NCBI GenBank assembly: GCA_023398495.1
Contig: JAEWSG010000005.1
Location: 74,412 to 138,411, forward strand
DNA: 64,000 nt
Direction of reading: 5' to 3'
From: Bacillota bacterium
Lineage (GTDB): Bacteria > Bacillota > Clostridia > Acetivibrionales > Acetivibrionaceae
This document shows positions 52,903-61,328 of the stretch, piece after piece. The notes under the pieces were generated by a model. The model was not told where the DNA came from, did no database searches, and saw nothing but the letters and a program-made list of their open reading frames with translations. Position 1 is the stretch's first letter; every line of letters starts with the position of its first letter. The translations under genes and the position numbers were made by a program.

Positions 52903-53071
52903 AGAAGATATAGTTCATCTGTTTATCGCATCAGAACTTACTATAGATGAAAAACTCTAAAACTAAAATTAAAGGACGTTTTTCATCTAAATTAGATAAC
53001 GTTTGGATGCTATATAAATTTAACTTTAGTGTACGTTATCTATACTTTGATTACAGCTTCAGCTGCGATAT
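52903..53071 (+). repeat. Family C repeat, copy interrupted by a family B MITE
   Basis: The left half is 52903-52943 and the right half 53043-53071. It is cut at a TA by the 99-bp element at 52944-53042. Without it the sequence would read like the intact copy at 53121-53189. It fills the 482-bp gap left of the PspC/toast-rack genes. Confidence 0.85.
52944..53042 (+). repeat. Family B MITE-like element, 99 bp, inserted in family C
   Basis: It starts TAGATGAAAAACTC and ends GTACGTTATCTA, flanked by TA duplications (52942-52943 and 53043-53044). The empty site is the second family C copy (…ACTTACTACTTTG… at 53121-53189). It is the clearest evidence in the window for past transposition. Confidence 0.88.
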
Positions 53072-53120
53072 ACTATTCTTCTCAAAAAGTCTTATAACAT
53101 GAGTGTTATGACACTTTTTG

Positions 53121-53189
53121 AGAAGATATAGTTCATCTGTTTATCGCATCAGAACTTACTACTTTGATTACAGCTTCAGCTGCGATATA
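53121..53189 (+). repeat. Family C repeat, uninterrupted copy (empty site)
   Basis: AGAAGATATAGTTCATCTGT, then TTATCGCATCAGAACTTAC, then TACTTTGATTACAGC and AGCTGCGATATA. The left 39 bp are identical to 52903-52941. Confidence 0.85.
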
Positions 53190-53301
53190 AATAAGATTCA
53201 TCACAGCTATTACATTCTAACATATTTATACCACATTTGTACCAAAAATTATCATACTTTATCTTATATTTTAATTTTTTCATCTTATTCCATAAAATAA
53301 A

Positions 53302-53333
53302 AGATGCCTAAGCTTGTCTAAGCCGGCATCCTC
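53302..53333 (-). terminator. Terminator of the PspC/toast-rack unit
   Basis: On the minus strand GGATGCCGGCTTAGACAAGC, then TTAGGCATC and TTTTATTTT. The stem is imperfect but is followed by a T run, about 25 bp after the stop. Confidence 0.75.
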
Positions 53334-53357
53334 TTGTGCTCTTATAAAAATCCAGTG

Positions 53358-54293
53358 TCAGCCCTCAACACTGTCTATCTCAAACTTACCTGCATCCATA
53401 TTTACATTTAATTCTATCCTGCTATCCATTTTATTATAATTTTTTGAAACATAATACTCCCCTTGTTTTTCCAAAATCAAATCATTAAAGTCAGTAGAAC
53501 TTGCATTACCTTTAAATTTAACCTTTATCCCCGAATTTAGGGGAACAAAAACCAGAACCTTAGCTGCATCTGCATCAATGTTTACCTTTGTCGCATCATA
53601 CTTCTGACCCAATTTAAGTATAAAATTTCCTGCATCACCATCAATATCAATTGATTTAACCTTTAATTGTGATAAATCCAAATCCGAATTTATTGCATCA
53701 AGATTCATATTCAGATTCCAGATAATTTCCTTATTCAGATTCATGGTGCACTTCCTGTCTATTGGAAATTTACCTGTTGAAAAAAGAGATTGAAAAAATT
53801 TTCCAATTGTTGCTTCGCTGTCTGTACTAAATTCTACTATTGCAGTCTTATTACCATCTTTGTAATTTACTTTATGTTTTACATCTATATTTTCAGCCTT
53901 ACCGGATATTAAATTATTTTCTTCGGTTGAACCCATTATAAGTTTTAGTGCCGAAGCATTCAGTTTAAGCTCACCATTACCTGTTTCTTCAAACTGTTCA
54001 ATTACAAACGGTTTATTAATGTTATAGCCGGTTTTAGGTACATTACTTTCAACAAAATTTCCGTATATGATCATCACTGCAAAAAATGCTGTCCATGTTA
54101 AGATTTTTGCAAAATAGTATTTTCTAAAAATTATATTCAATCCGGTAACTATGAGTATCAAAGGTATTGTAAGTTCAATATGGTTCAAGAAAACCATGAA
54201 AACAGAACCGCTCAAAATACCAAGCTGAATCAAAAATGCCAATGCCCCAATAGCTATTAGTAATGCACCAAATCCTATACCTTTTCTACTCAT
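53358..54293 (-). CDS. LiaF/toast-rack-type membrane protein
   Basis: A 311-residue protein. The ATG at 54293 follows GGGAGGAAATAAA, which lies inside the end of the preceding PspC gene. Residues about 1-90 contain four TM segments (LiaI/LiaF-like), then a beta-rich extracytoplasmic region with repeating short strands (LNLNAS..., DAINSDLDLSQLKV, IDGDAGNFILKL, VNMDAGKFEID). This resembles toast-rack/DUF4097-type adhesin-like repeats. An envelope-stress role is inferred from the PspC-domain partner one base upstream. Confidence 0.72.
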   Translation of the reverse strand: MSRKGIGFGALLIAIGALAFLIQLGILSGSVFMVFLNHIELTIPLILIVTGLNIIFRKYYFAKILTWTAFFAVMIIYGNFVESNVPKTGYNINKPFVIEQFEETGNGELKLNASALKLIMGSTEENNLISGKAENIDVKHKVNYKDGNKTAIVEFSTDSEATIGKFFQSLFSTGKFPIDRKCTMNLNKEIIWNLNMNLDAINSDLDLSQLKVKSIDIDGDAGNFILKLGQKYDATKVNIDADAAKVLVFVPLNSGIKVKFKGNASSTDFNDLILEKQGEYYVSKNYNKMDSRIELNVNMDAGKFEIDSVEG

Positions 54294-54294
54294 T

Positions 54295-54741
54295 TTATTT
54301 CCTCCCATTCTTAAAAACAATAAATACTCCAATTAACACTAACAAAACAGGAGTTAATTGTACAAAATCAATTCTCGGTATATATTCCTTAGCTAGGAAC
54401 AAAACTCCAAGTAGTATAAGGCTTATTCCTACAAAGGTTTTGCTTCTTTGTGGATCATGTGTTTTAGTATCCATAGTATCTCCCATAACTTGTGTAAAAT
54501 CTTTTTCACTGTCATAAACATCACTGTCTTCCTCATAAAAATTACTCGGTTTATAGCTCTCCTTCTCAGGCATTATAAATATTCCAACTATATACGCCAG
54601 CACGCCTAACCCCCCGGAAAAAGCCATCAATACAAAACCAAGCCTTATAATAGTAGAATCAAGATTAAAATACTCAGCTATTCCACCACAAACACCAGCT
54701 AAAACTTTATCATGTTTTGACCGTCTTAACTTTCGAACCAT
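54295..54741 (-). CDS. PspC-domain membrane protein
   Basis: A 148-residue protein. The PspC domain opens it (KLRRSKHDKVLAGVCGGIAEYFNLDSTIIR, then two TM segments), an acidic linker follows, and a C-terminal LiaI-like pair of TM segments ends it. PspC proteins act in envelope-stress signalling. The ATG follows AAGGAGGAAGATATTTT. It is first of a two-gene unit; the next start is one base past its stop. Confidence 0.85.
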   Translation of the reverse strand: MVRKLRRSKHDKVLAGVCGGIAEYFNLDSTIIRLGFVLMAFSGGLGVLAYIVGIFIMPEKESYKPSNFYEEDSDVYDSEKDFTQVMGDTMDTKTHDPQRSKTFVGISLILLGVLFLAKEYIPRIDFVQLTPVLLVLIGVFIVFKNGRK

Positions 54742-54972
54742 AAAATATCTTCCTCCTTAAACTTTGTTTATCAACCAAATACAATTTATCGTCTATTAAT
54801 ACATTTTCATATAAAATCGTTATCTCAAAAATATAATACGGACCTGCAAAAAAAAAGTCTTACCTTTTTCATAAAAAATTTGTTATTCCGGATGATTTTA
54901 TGTTAAAGCCTTCCCTAATTACATTGTAACTGGTATCATAAAACCTATAAAATTATATAGAGGATATGGTAT

Positions 54973-55533
54973 ATGAGTAAAGAAAACACAAAAGAACTTT
55001 GGGAAATTTTTGTAACATTCTTCAAGATAGGTGCTTTTACAATAGGGGGTGGTTATGCCATGCTACCTTTAATTGAGAAGGAAGTAGTAGAACACAAAAA
55101 ATGGATTGACGAAGAAGACATTATAGACATTTTTGCTATAGTCCAATCAGTACCCGGAGTAATAGCAATTAATACTTCTATGTTTGTTGGATACAAGAAA
55201 GCCAAGTTAAGAGGTGCAGTATCTGCAGCTATAGGTGTTATTCTCCCATCATTCTTTACAATTATTGCAATATACTACATATTATCCGGTATAAAGGATA
55301 ATATCTTTTTACAGAAAGCTTTCGAAGGTATACGAGCAGGGGTAACTGCATTAATATTTATAACAGCCATCAAGCTTACCAGAAAAACAATAAAGGGATA
55401 CATATCTGCCGTTCTTGCAGTTACTGCTTTCATATTAATGGTTTTCTTTGAAATACACGCTGTTCTCCTTATTGCTGCTGGAGGAATTGCCGGCTATATA
55501 ATATACATAATAAGGAAGGTAAAAAAACAATGA
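54973..55533 (+). CDS. Chromate transporter, first half (ChrA N-type)
   Basis: A 186-residue membrane protein of the CHR family, with FFKIGAFTIGGGYAMLPLIEKEVVE, FAIVQSVPGVIAINTSMFVG and about five hydrophobic segments. It is one of two half-size CHR proteins, which together equal a full ChrA. The substrate is not certain; the family includes chromate and possibly sulfate or other anion transporters. The stop overlaps the next start by 4 bp. Confidence 0.9.
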   Translation: MSKENTKELWEIFVTFFKIGAFTIGGGYAMLPLIEKEVVEHKKWIDEEDIIDIFAIVQSVPGVIAINTSMFVGYKKAKLRGAVSAAIGVILPSFFTIIAIYYILSGIKDNIFLQKAFEGIRAGVTALIFITAIKLTRKTIKGYISAVLAVTAFILMVFFEIHAVLLIAAGGIAGYIIYIIRKVKKQ

Positions 55534-56144
55534 TTATCCTACTACTTTTCTGGACTTTTTTTAAAATTGGACTTTTCAGCTTTGGTGGAGGGTACGCGAT
55601 GATTCCTCTCGTCGAGACAGAAATCGAGAAAAACAGCTGGATAAGCGGAAAAGAGTTCGCAGATGTAATTGCCATATCTCAAATGACACCAGGGCCTATT
55701 GCGGTAAATACCGCAACATATGTGGGGGCAAAAGTCTCTGGAGTTCTCGGTTCCTTATCTGCAACAATAGGAGTAGCTCTGCCCTCATTTATATTAATAG
55801 TAATAATTGCCCACTTTTTTATTCAATTTAAGGAAAGCAAAGTAGTCGAATCAGTACTTCGTGGTATCAGGCCGGTAACAACGGGTATGATATTTTCGGC
55901 TGTAATATTTATGTCTCAAACCTCCATATTCAAGTCAGAAATTTCTTTTGACTTGCTAAAATCTCTACTAATAGGTAGGTTGTCAAATTCCGATAATATA
56001 ATAGATATATGGAGTGTTGTAGTTTTTTTCATAATTCTTGTTTCTATAATTAAGTTTAAAGTTCACCCGATAACAGCTGTAGTTTTGTCTGCTGTACTTG
56101 GCATGGGTCCATTAGTAATAAATTCCATTATCAAGCTTTATTAA
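55530..56144 (+). CDS. Chromate transporter, second half (ChrA C-type)
   Basis: A 204-residue membrane protein, paralogous to the preceding gene, with FFKIGLFSFGGGYAMIPLVETE, AISQMTPGPIAVNTATYVG and about six hydrophobic segments. It overlaps the first half by 4 bp, so the two are translationally coupled and probably form a heterodimeric exporter. Together they are a split ChrA, as in other Firmicutes. Confidence 0.9.
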   Translation: MIILLLFWTFFKIGLFSFGGGYAMIPLVETEIEKNSWISGKEFADVIAISQMTPGPIAVNTATYVGAKVSGVLGSLSATIGVALPSFILIVIIAHFFIQFKESKVVESVLRGIRPVTTGMIFSAVIFMSQTSIFKSEISFDLLKSLLIGRLSNSDNIIDIWSVVVFFIILVSIIKFKVHPITAVVLSAVLGMGPLVINSIIKLY

Positions 56145-56312
56145 TGGTATAAACTCTATTATTAAAAACACTTCAACCAGATGAAAGTAGCATATGCTAT
56201 GGTGCTTCTCCCTTTATTTATTGCCATTTTTATTATAACCACTAACTATACTATATCTGATAACGATACCTTCTTTCATAAATTTATAACATAAAAATTT
56301 TTTTGAAAACTA

Positions 56313-56341
56313 TAGACAACCGAACATATGTTTGGTATACT
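56313..56341 (+). promoter_or_regulatory. ssb promoter with LexA (DinR) box in the spacer
   Basis: TAGACA (56313-56318), a 17-bp spacer and TATACT (56336-56341). Inside the spacer, CGAACATATGTTTG (56321-56334) matches the Bacillus-type SOS box CGAACNNNNGTTYG on both halves. A LexA dimer bound there would block RNA polymerase, so ssb should be SOS-induced. Confidence 0.8.
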
Positions 56342-56376
56342 ATTTATAGAAAGTTTTTTGAAAGTAGGTTGATTTT

Positions 56377-56790
56377 ATGAACAAAGTTATGTTAATTGGA
56401 AGACTAACCCAGGACCCCGAAGTAAGGCACACTACCACCAACAAAACACTCTGTCAGTTCAGACTTGCTGTGAGCAGAAGGTTTGCAAAACAGGGTGATG
56501 AACAACAGGCCGATTTTTTCCCTATAATCGCTTGGGAAAAAACCTCAGAATTTTGCAGCAATTATTTCCGCAAAGGACAGCAGGTTGCAGTAATAGGCAG
56601 ACTGCATAACAGATCTTGGGATGATGCTGAAGGTAAAAGACACTATATAACTGAAATTATTGCCGAAGAAGTTTCCTTTGCAGACAGCAAGAAGTCGTCA
56701 GACCTTTTGCAGACTACAAATACATCAATTTTTCAAAGTTCTGTCGAAGATTTTAACTCCCAGAACGATTCCGCTGAACTTCCCTTTTAG
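56377..56790 (+). CDS. ssb: Single-stranded DNA-binding protein
   Basis: A 137-residue SSB with the OB fold (MNKVMLIGRLTQDPEVRHT, FFPIIAWEKTSEFCSNYFRKG) and an acidic tail ending SAELPF, the SSB-Ct that binds partner proteins. The tail is short. Its isolated, SOS-type promoter suggests this is an induced paralogue besides the main replisome SSB (usually in the rpsF-ssb-rpsR operon), but I cannot see other copies. ATG at 56377, site AAAGTAGG. Confidence 0.93.
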   Translation: MNKVMLIGRLTQDPEVRHTTTNKTLCQFRLAVSRRFAKQGDEQQADFFPIIAWEKTSEFCSNYFRKGQQVAVIGRLHNRSWDDAEGKRHYITEIIAEEVSFADSKKSSDLLQTTNTSIFQSSVEDFNSQNDSAELPF

Positions 56791-56865
56791 AATCATAATT
56801 ATCCAGTATGGACCCTTTCGAGCGTTGTGCAGCATTTTAGTCGCATGATTTCCTATATAATATTA

Positions 56866-56905
56866 AATAGGCAAACAACTATTTGTTGTCTGCCTATTTT
56901 TGTTT
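56866..56905 (+). terminator. Terminator after ssb
   Basis: AATAGGCAAACAAC and GTTGTCTGCCTATT form a 14-bp stem with a TATTT loop and one mismatch, then TTTTTG. Confidence 0.85.
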
Positions 56906-56948
56906 ATAATAAACCATTAATTATATTGAAAAACACGTCCTTAACACT

Positions 56949-57704
56949 TTAATCAAATAGTATACCCACAGGACAGTGGTCAGAACCAGTAATATCAGGG
57001 TAAACCAAGGAATCCTTGAGTCTGTCTTTAATACCCTCTGATATAATAAAATAGTCTATCCTCCATCCTGCGTTGTTCTGTCTTGCATTAAACATATAGG
57101 ACCACCATGTATATACACCTGACCTATCAGGATAAAGATACCTAAAAGTATCAATTAAACCACTATTAATATAATTGTCAAACTTTTTTCTTTCCTCGTA
57201 AGTAAACCCGGCATTCTTCCTGTTTGACTGCGGGTTTTTAAGATCTATCTCCTTATGAGCGACGTTTAAATCACCACAAACTATTACAGGCTTGTGCTTT
57301 TCAAGCGATTTCAGATATGCAAGAAAACTGTCTTCCCATTTCATCCGATACTCAAGCCTAGTAAGTCCTCTCTGAGAATTAGGTGTATAAACTCCTATAA
57401 AATAGTAATTCTCATATTCGAGAGTAATAACTCTTCCCTCTTTATCGTGCTCCTCTATTCCTATACCATAAGCTACATTAATGGGCTTTACTTTTGTAAA
57501 AACAGCCACCCCAGAATAGCCTTTCTTTTGGGCATAATTCCAATATTGGTAATATTCTTTAGCAAGTATTTCAATTTGACCTTCTTGAACCTTGGTCTCC
57601 TGAATACAAAATATGTCAGCATCTTCTTTTAATAAAAATTCCATAAATCCTTTACCCATTACTGCCCTTATTCCGTTTACATTCCAAGATATCATCTTCT
57701 GCAT
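56949..57704 (-). CDS. exoA: Exodeoxyribonuclease III (ExoA, AP endonuclease)
   Basis: A 251-residue EEP-family nuclease. It has SWNVNGIRAV, DIFCIQETKV (metal Glu), GVYTPNSQRGL, CGDLNVAHKEIDL and the catalytic GSDHCPVGI. It cleaves abasic sites and 3' ends in base-excision repair. The ATG at 57704 is my choice (AAAGGATGTGAATATA before it). It lies directly downstream of ssb in convergent orientation, and a role next to the SOS-type ssb fits a DNA-repair neighbourhood. Confidence 0.94.
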   Translation of the reverse strand: MQKMISWNVNGIRAVMGKGFMEFLLKEDADIFCIQETKVQEGQIEILAKEYYQYWNYAQKKGYSGVAVFTKVKPINVAYGIGIEEHDKEGRVITLEYENYYFIGVYTPNSQRGLTRLEYRMKWEDSFLAYLKSLEKHKPVIVCGDLNVAHKEIDLKNPQSNRKNAGFTYEERKKFDNYINSGLIDTFRYLYPDRSGVYTWWSYMFNARQNNAGWRIDYFIISEGIKDRLKDSLVYPDITGSDHCPVGILFD

Positions 57705-57740
57705 TATATTCACATCCTTTCATAGAAGTATTACGAGGCA

Positions 57741-57793
57741 CTAGTGCTTTTTAACATTACTAATTTCTAGTCTTTCATAATGTTAAAAATGCA
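57741..57793 (-). terminator. Hairpin after pyk
   Basis: GTGCTTTTTAACATTA and TAATGTTAAAAATGCAC form a long stem of about 14 bp around a CTAATTTC...CTTTCA loop, about 55 bp past the pyk stop on the minus strand. Confidence 0.65.
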
Positions 57794-57845
57794 CTTCCTC
57801 TGTCTGTGCCCCAAACACTTTAGAAATTAATTCTGTCACAGGGCA

Positions 57846-59597
57846 CTAGTTGACATTAGCTCCATAACAGACGATACCTCTTTCAGAGTCAACAGTAACT
57901 ACCGAACCGTTTTTCAGTATCTTTGTTGCATTTTCCGCACCTATTATGACAGGTATTTCAAGAGCAAGTCCTACCGTAGCCGCATGGGAACTCTGACCAC
58001 CCTCTTCAACTACTACTGCTGATGCTCGCTTGATTATTGGGAGAAATTCGTTGGTAGTATAAGATACAACCAATATACTTCCATCTGAAAAGTTTTCACT
58101 AGCCTCATCAACAGACCTTGCAACCCTTATTTCTCCGGTCACAGTACCAGTGCCTATACCTGTCCCCTGCACAAGAACCTTTCCAACAATGTGCACCTTT
58201 AGTATATTAGTTGTTCCACTCATCCCAATAGGCAAGCCTGCAGTTATTACAGTGATGTCCCCATTTCTGACCAATTTGGATTCTAATGCCTTCTCAACTC
58301 CCGTATCAAACATTTCATCTGTAGATGTAGCCTCTGCTGCAAGATAAGGTAACACTCCCCATGACAGCGACAACTGACGTTGGACTCTCGGAGATACTGT
58401 CGTTGCAATTATAGGACACTGGGGTCTGAATCTGGATATCATCCTTGCAGTATGTCCGGAATGAGTAACGGTAATTATCGCTGATGCCTTTAAATCCTGA
58501 GCTGTGGTACATGTAGCATGACTTATTGCATTTGTAACGTTTGGCGAAAAATCATATTGCATTCTTTTAAAATTGTCCCAATAATCAATGGATGCTTCTG
58601 CTTTCCTGGCAATTTTAGCCATCGTATCCAGTGTCTCTAGAGGATATTTTCCAATTGCAGTTTCACCAGAAAGCATAATAACACTTGTACCGTCATAAAT
58701 AGCATTGGCTATATCACTTGTTTCAGCTCTTGTGGGTCTTGGATTTCTGATCATAGAATCAAGCATCTGTGTAGCTGTGATAACAGGCTTTCCGCTTCTG
58801 TAACATTTTTCGATCAACATCTTCTGTACCACAGGTACCTCTTCTACCGGTATTTCGACTCCTAAGTCTCCTCTTGCCACCATTATCCCATCTGATACCT
58901 TTATAATTTCATCAACATTTTCTATGGCTTCCCTGTTTTCAATCTTGGCTATTATACACAAATCCTGACCACCATTATTCTCCAGAACCTTTTTTATATC
59001 AATAACATCGGAAGCTTTCCTGATAAATGAGGCCGCAATAAAGTCAAATTCATTTTCTATTGCAAACTTAATATCTTCAACATCCTTTTCAGTAAGTGAA
59101 GGAAGACGCACTTCAACCCCGGGGACATTAACTCCCTTATGGTTTCCTATCATTCCCCCGTTCAACACCTCACAAATTATGTCATTATCCTTAATATTAG
59201 TAACCTCTAATTCAACCAAGCCATCATTAATAAGTATTCTGGTCCCCTTTTTTACATCCTTATATAGACCTTTGTACGATATCGAGCATTTAGTAACATC
59301 ACCTAGTATATCGGCATTTAACAGTGTAAACTTCTCGCCTTCTCTTAATTGCACTTCACCATTCTCAAAGTTACCAAGCCTTATTTCAGGCCCCTTTGTA
59401 TCTAAAAGGAGAGGAATGGGAAGCCCTAATTCATATCTAACCTTCTTAAAGCGGTCGGTACGTTCTTTGTGCTCCTCATGTGTCCCATGGGAAAAATTAA
59501 GTCGTGCAATATCCATGCCCTTTTGCATTAGTTTCCTTAACATATCTTCACTATCGACTGCTGGTCCTAACGTACAGATTATTTTAGTCTTTCTCAT
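57846..59597 (-). CDS. pyk: Pyruvate kinase with C-terminal PEP-utilising mobile domain
   Basis: A 583-residue enzyme, the last step of glycolysis. The TIM-barrel part opens KTKIICTLGPAVDSEDMLRKL and contains IARLNFSHGTHEEH, LLDTKGPEIRLG and the signature IIAKIENREAIENVDEII with the catalytic Lys. The C-terminal ~110 residues (KVLVQGTGIGTGTVTGEIRVA, EEGGQSSHAATVGLALEIPVI) are a PEP-utilising mobile domain with the His motif (GGQSSHAA). This domain is typical of Firmicutes. The start ATG follows AGGTAGTAGAGTAA. Confidence 0.96.
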   Translation of the reverse strand: MRKTKIICTLGPAVDSEDMLRKLMQKGMDIARLNFSHGTHEEHKERTDRFKKVRYELGLPIPLLLDTKGPEIRLGNFENGEVQLREGEKFTLLNADILGDVTKCSISYKGLYKDVKKGTRILINDGLVELEVTNIKDNDIICEVLNGGMIGNHKGVNVPGVEVRLPSLTEKDVEDIKFAIENEFDFIAASFIRKASDVIDIKKVLENNGGQDLCIIAKIENREAIENVDEIIKVSDGIMVARGDLGVEIPVEEVPVVQKMLIEKCYRSGKPVITATQMLDSMIRNPRPTRAETSDIANAIYDGTSVIMLSGETAIGKYPLETLDTMAKIARKAEASIDYWDNFKRMQYDFSPNVTNAISHATCTTAQDLKASAIITVTHSGHTARMISRFRPQCPIIATTVSPRVQRQLSLSWGVLPYLAAEATSTDEMFDTGVEKALESKLVRNGDITVITAGLPIGMSGTTNILKVHIVGKVLVQGTGIGTGTVTGEIRVARSVDEASENFSDGSILVVSYTTNEFLPIIKRASAVVVEEGGQSSHAATVGLALEIPVIIGAENATKILKNGSVVTVDSERGIVCYGANVN

Positions 59598-59750
59598 TTA
59601 CTCTACTACCTCCAAACATAATAAAAGCGCAAGAATTAAGTACATTCTTACGGCTCTGTAATACTTGTACATCTTATTATTAATCAACATGGTATTTATA
59701 TAAATAATACCACATAAGTTTGAGTTTAAAACAAATTACTTAGGTGTTTC

Positions 59751-59843
59751 AAAAAAATTCATTAGTCAAAATTTTTAGTTCAAACCCAATAAAATCAGCT
59801 TTTTTGAAACACCTTTTGACCAGTTATTTTTTTTGAATCACCT
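59751..59843. repeat. Family G repeat, full copy
   Basis: The ends AGGTGTTTCAAAAAAA and the inner TTTTTTTGAAACACCT are inverted, followed by a second inverted tail ending TGAATCACC. The right half matches 10121-10178. Confidence 0.65.
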
Positions 59844-60022
59844 TAATTGACAGGATTACAAATAATATTCTCCAGCATCTTAGCCCTATCATCCAATAAA
59901 TCAATTTAATTTATACCATCATTTTACGCAAATCTCAAAGTCGAAATTTGTCCATTATCGGATAATTTCAGCTTCTTTCAATCAAAATCATCCATGTACT
60001 GGAATTATCTCTGCTTCACTAA

Positions 60023-60092
60023 GGGATAATGAAAAATAACCTACTGTTTTGCATTGTGAAAATACTATCAAATCAAAATTTTTTATTATCCC
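60023..60092 (+). repeat. Family F small inverted-repeat element
   Basis: The terminal repeats GGGATAATGAAAAAT and ATTTTTTATTATCCC are 15 bp with one or two mismatches. It is the same size as 17487-17557. Confidence 0.7.
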
Positions 60093-60327
60093 AGGAAGTA
60101 ACTTAATTCTTAGCCTTGCCTAAGTACAAATTTCCTCAGTAAACAGTAAACATAACTTTTACTGCTTTGGATGTGTTAAACTTGAGTTATCCATTTGGAT
60201 GTTGTCTCCTCTTTTTATGACTATGGCTTGCGAAACCTTTGTCATTATACCAGAGGAGGACTTTTATATCATACTTATAAGCATTCCTTTTTGAATTCTC
60301 CCACGCATATCGTGGGGTTTAATGTGA

Positions 60328-60426
60328 TTAATTACGTGCTGTTATGGGTGAGTACTTCTGAGATGACAAATAGGATTCGGCTCTCTTAATAAGCGTCTTG
60401 AAATCATGAATTGAAATGGTTACCAT
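60328..60426 (-). pseudogene. Tyrosine-recombinase N-terminal remnant
   Basis: A 32-residue open frame with GGAGGC before its ATG. The translation ends AESYLSSQKYSPITARN and then stops. That pattern is typical of the first helices (core-binding domain) of integrases, where a Tyr-Arg usually follows. It is a truncated remnant or a read-through stop. The rest of the integrase is not visible. Confidence 0.4.
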
Positions 60427-60580
60427 AGTTTTTTGCCTCCATTTTTAGAGACAGTATATAATATGGTATATTTTATAGAAAGTGCATTTGGATAAAAGTT
60501 GCCTAAAAGCAAATTTTGAATATCAACTTTCGATAAAATCATTGTTTCGATAAGCAATTCACTACAAAATAAAGGAAGAT

Positions 60581-60925
60581 GTGGCATTAGATAAGCTTTA
60601 TCGGTTAAAAGATAAATGGGAAAGAATACCCCTTTGCAATACGCAGTTGGGAGAACAACTGGGATGTTATAAGCCCCTTCTTCAAATTTTCAGAGGAGAT
60701 ACGAAAATAATTTATACTCCTTATATAATTGAAGGGCTGAATCGCCAGTTCCGTATGGTTACAAAATCAAAAACAATATTTCCAACTGACAGCTCATTGG
60801 AAAAGATGTTATATTTAGCATCCATGGATGTGATAAAAAAGTGGACACAACGGAATAAAAACTGGGTTCGGTTACTTAGCCAATTAATGATTCAGTATCC
60901 AGGACGATTGGAAAGTTATATCTAA
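60581..60925 (+). pseudogene. IS256 (Mutator) family transposase, C-terminal remnant with two frameshifts
   Basis: The frame LDKLYRLKDKWE and then IIYTPYIIEGLNRQFRMVTKSKTIFPTD, SLEKMLYLASMDVIKKWTQRN and WVRLLSQLMIQYP is typical of the C-terminus of IS256-type transposases (IEGLNRQFRKVTK). Between them the homologous segment YPFAIRSWENNWDV, then FFKFSEEIRK, lies in another frame, so two frameshifts break the gene. The N-terminal catalytic domain is missing. This is a dead copy. Terminal repeats of the insertion sequence are not clear. Confidence 0.8.
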
Positions 60926-61328
60926 ATGCTTCCCCCCAAGGCCCTAAAGGACTCGTCCTCATTGCTGGACGGGCTAGACCCCATAAATTTATAAATGGGT
61001 TTGAAAGATGGTTGAAATACACCATAATAAATAATTATTGCCAATTTTAATCAACTTTATGTATAAAACTTAACAAAACCGGCAACAATATATAATGTAA
61101 AGGTGATACAGAGTTATATTCTGTAAACCTTGTTAACTTAAAACTACTTGCTTAAGAAGGATTACATAAAATCCGATACACAGATTTATACTCCAGTTAC
61201 AGATGCAAGCTAATGGCAAATTATGTATAGTTGTAAAGTGTTTATTACTTATCAAAAATAATGATGCTTCAGCTATGTATTCATACTTATTTGTTTGATT
61301 TGGTTGTCAATTCATAATATCATTATAT
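60926..61328. other. Intergenic region after the transposase remnant
   Basis: 403 bp with no recognisable gene, repeat family or regulatory element. The stretch just after the IS256 remnant (60930-61010) is more GC-rich, which may be the old insertion-sequence end. Confidence 0.4.

Larger units (their letters stand above)
59598..60580. other. Repeat-rich intergenic region with integrase remnant
   Basis: 983 bp with no intact gene. It carries a family G element (59751-59843), a family F element (60023-60092) and an integrase-like remnant on the minus strand (60328-60426). The open frame at 60195-60389 has no ribosome-binding site or recognisable content. Confidence 0.6.

Noticed and set aside
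60195..60389. 64-codon frame opposite the integrase remnant
   Set aside because: No ribosome-binding site, no recognisable content; the opposite strand gives a better, though broken, match.
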